A stretch of 64,000 nt of DNA from Oceanobacillus timonensis. Lineage in GTDB: Bacteria > Bacillota > Bacilli > Bacillales > Amphibacillaceae. This document shows, piece by piece, positions 62,878-64,000 of this stretch. The number at the start of each line of letters is the position of its first letter. Position 1 is the stretch's first letter. Where the stretch lies: positions 1 to 64,000 of the forward strand of contig NZ_LT800497.1 of assembly GCF_900166635.1 (NCBI RefSeq), written 5' to 3'. The position numbers and the translations under genes were made by a program. The notes under the pieces are model-generated. The model was not told the DNA's origin. It made no database searches and was given only the letters and a program-made list of their open reading frames with translations.

Positions 62878-64000
62878 TTATTCTTCTAATGTAGATGTAT
62901 CGCCTGTTGGTAGTCCTAGTTCCCATGATTTTAACAGGCGGCGCATAATTTTACCACTCCGTGTCTTAGGAATAGAGTCTTTCACTTCAATTTCTCTCGG
63001 CGCAGCGTGTGCACTGAGTTCCTGTTTCACAAATTGCCGGATACTTTCCAGCAGCTCATCGCTGTTTTCGTATCCTGGATTTAAGGTAATAAACGCTTTA
63101 ATAATTTCTCCGCGTTTCGGGTCCGGCTTACCGATAACCCCTGCTTCTGCAACAGCTTCGTGTTCAATCAGTTTGCTCTCTACCTCAAATGGTCCAACCC
63201 GTTCACCGGATGTATTAATCACATCATCCAGACGGCCCTGGAACCAGAAATAACCATCTTCATCCCGATAGGCACTGTCTCCGGAGACATACCATCCGTT
63301 AATAAAATAACTTTCATATTTTCCTTTATTATTCCAAACTGCGCGCATCATAGATGGCCAGCCGGATTTAATTGCTAAATTTCCCATTTGGTTCGGAGGA
63401 ATTTCATTTCCTTCATTGTCCACAATGGAAGCCTCTACACCAGGAATCGGTTTTCCCATGGATCCTGGTCTGATTTCCAACGTCGGGATATTGACAATGA
63501 CCTGTGCACCAGTTTCTGTCATCCACCACGTATCATGGATACGCAAATCAAATGCTTTTAATCCCCATGTAATTACTTCGGGATTTAATGGTTCACCAAC
63601 ACTCAAGATATGACGCAGCGCAGACAAGTCATACTCCCTGACCTTCTCCTCGCCATGACTTACAAGCATCCGTAGAGCGGTTGGCGCTGTATACCAAACG
63701 GTAACTTTATTATCTTGTAATGTTTGATACCAGTCATCCGGAGAAAAACGTCCACCGCGAATCACATTTGTCACGCCATGCAGCCAAGGTGCAAAAATAC
63801 CATAGCTTGTTCCTGTTACCCAGCCAGGATCTGCTGTACACCAATAGACATCGTTCTCTTTTAAATCCAATACCCATTCTCCGGTTGCATAATGTTGTAT
63901 CATTGCATTATGCACATGCAGAATGCCTTTTGGTTTCCCAGTTGAACCGGATGTATAGTGCAGCAGCATGCCATCTTCTCTATCCATCCACACCATATCA
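62878..64000 (-). CDS. acsA: Acetyl-CoA synthetase, C-terminal part (cut by window end)
   Basis: The visible 372 or more residues cover the adenylation core: P-loop-like YTSGSTGKPKGILHVH, DTWWMTETGAQ, the hinge FQGRLDDVINTSGERVGPFEVE and the C-terminal lysine motif PKTRSGKIMRRLL, whose Lys is acetylated in AcuA-regulated homologues. About 200 N-terminal residues lie beyond position 64000. It makes acetyl-CoA from acetate and ATP via acetyl-AMP. Confidence 0.93.
   Translation of the reverse strand, partial: DMVWMDREDGMLLHYTSGSTGKPKGILHVHNAMIQHYATGEWVLDLKENDVYWCTADPGWVTGTSYGIFAPWLHGVTNVIRGGRFSPDDWYQTLQDNKVTVWYTAPTALRMLVSHGEEKVREYDLSALRHILSVGEPLNPEVITWGLKAFDLRIHDTWWMTETGAQVIVNIPTLEIRPGSMGKPIPGVEASIVDNEGNEIPPNQMGNLAIKSGWPSMMRAVWNNKGKYESYFINGWYVSGDSAYRDEDGYFWFQGRLDDVINTSGERVGPFEVESKLIEHEAVAEAGVIGKPDPKRGEIIKAFITLNPGYENSDELLESIRQFVKQELSAHAAPREIEVKDSIPKTRSGKIMRRLLKSWELGLPTGDTSTLEE

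Overview
The window is chromosomal DNA of a low-GC, endospore-forming Firmicute of the family Bacillaceae. The 16S rRNA, the many sporulation genes (spoIIE, spoVB, spoVT, spoVG, sspF, yabG, yabP, yabQ, bofA, csfB, fin, yaaH) and a gene order that follows the Bacillus subtilis origin-proximal region from yaaH to lysS all say so. A halotolerant genus near Oceanobacillus or Virgibacillus is my guess, from protein character and the intergenic repeats; it is inference, not a computed result. Almost everything lies on the minus strand, so replication probably enters from the 64 kb end.

Layout from the 64 kb end down: acsA (cut by the window edge), a PfpI/DJ-1 protein, yaaH-yaaI (plus strand), tadA, the SRP RNA, an Old Yellow Enzyme gene, a small hydrophobic toxin-like gene (plus strand), dnaX-ybaB-recR-yaaL, a DUF1648 gene, bofA, csfB, a decarboxylase-tmk-darA-yaaR-holB-ricT-yabA-trmN6-like-GIY-YIG-rsmI block, abrB (plus), metG, a repeat element, tatD-rnmV-rsmA, a large OmpA-domain lipoprotein, yabG, veg, sspF, ispE-purR, spoVG, glmU-prs, ctc, pth, fin, mfd, spoVT, spoVB-yabN-rqcP-yabP-yabQ-divIC-yabR, a tRNA-Met unit (plus), spoIIE-yabS-yabT-tilS-hpt, ftsH, coaX-hslO, cysK, folP-folB-folK-lysS, and a 16S rRNA gene with its promoter.

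Functionally this is a core housekeeping block: replication (dnaX, holB, yabA), repair (mfd, recR), translation (lysS, metG, tilS, tadA, pth, rsmA, rsmI, rqcP, SRP RNA), nucleotide and cofactor supply (prs, hpt, tmk, fol genes, coaX, ispE), envelope and division (glmU, divIC, spoVB) and sporulation. Differences from B. subtilis are the more informative part: pabA/B/C, yazB/dusB, ridA, yabE and xpaC/yaaN are absent from their usual slots; a DUF1648 gene, an OYE gene and the OmpA lipoprotein occupy new slots; and short structured repeats sit in several intergenic gaps.

The most unusual signals are (1) a 29-residue Hol_Tox-like membrane peptide at 57.7 kb whose ribosome-binding site is buried in a leader hairpin and whose 3' end faces an opposing terminator, fitting a type I toxin-antitoxin locus; (2) a 338-bp non-coding element with terminal and nested inverted repeats at 42.2 kb, with relics elsewhere; (3) the OmpA-type lipoprotein; and (4) several regulatory layouts around spoIIE, abrB, glmU, sspF and yaaH. 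No IS element, prophage, CRISPR array or riboswitch was recognised.
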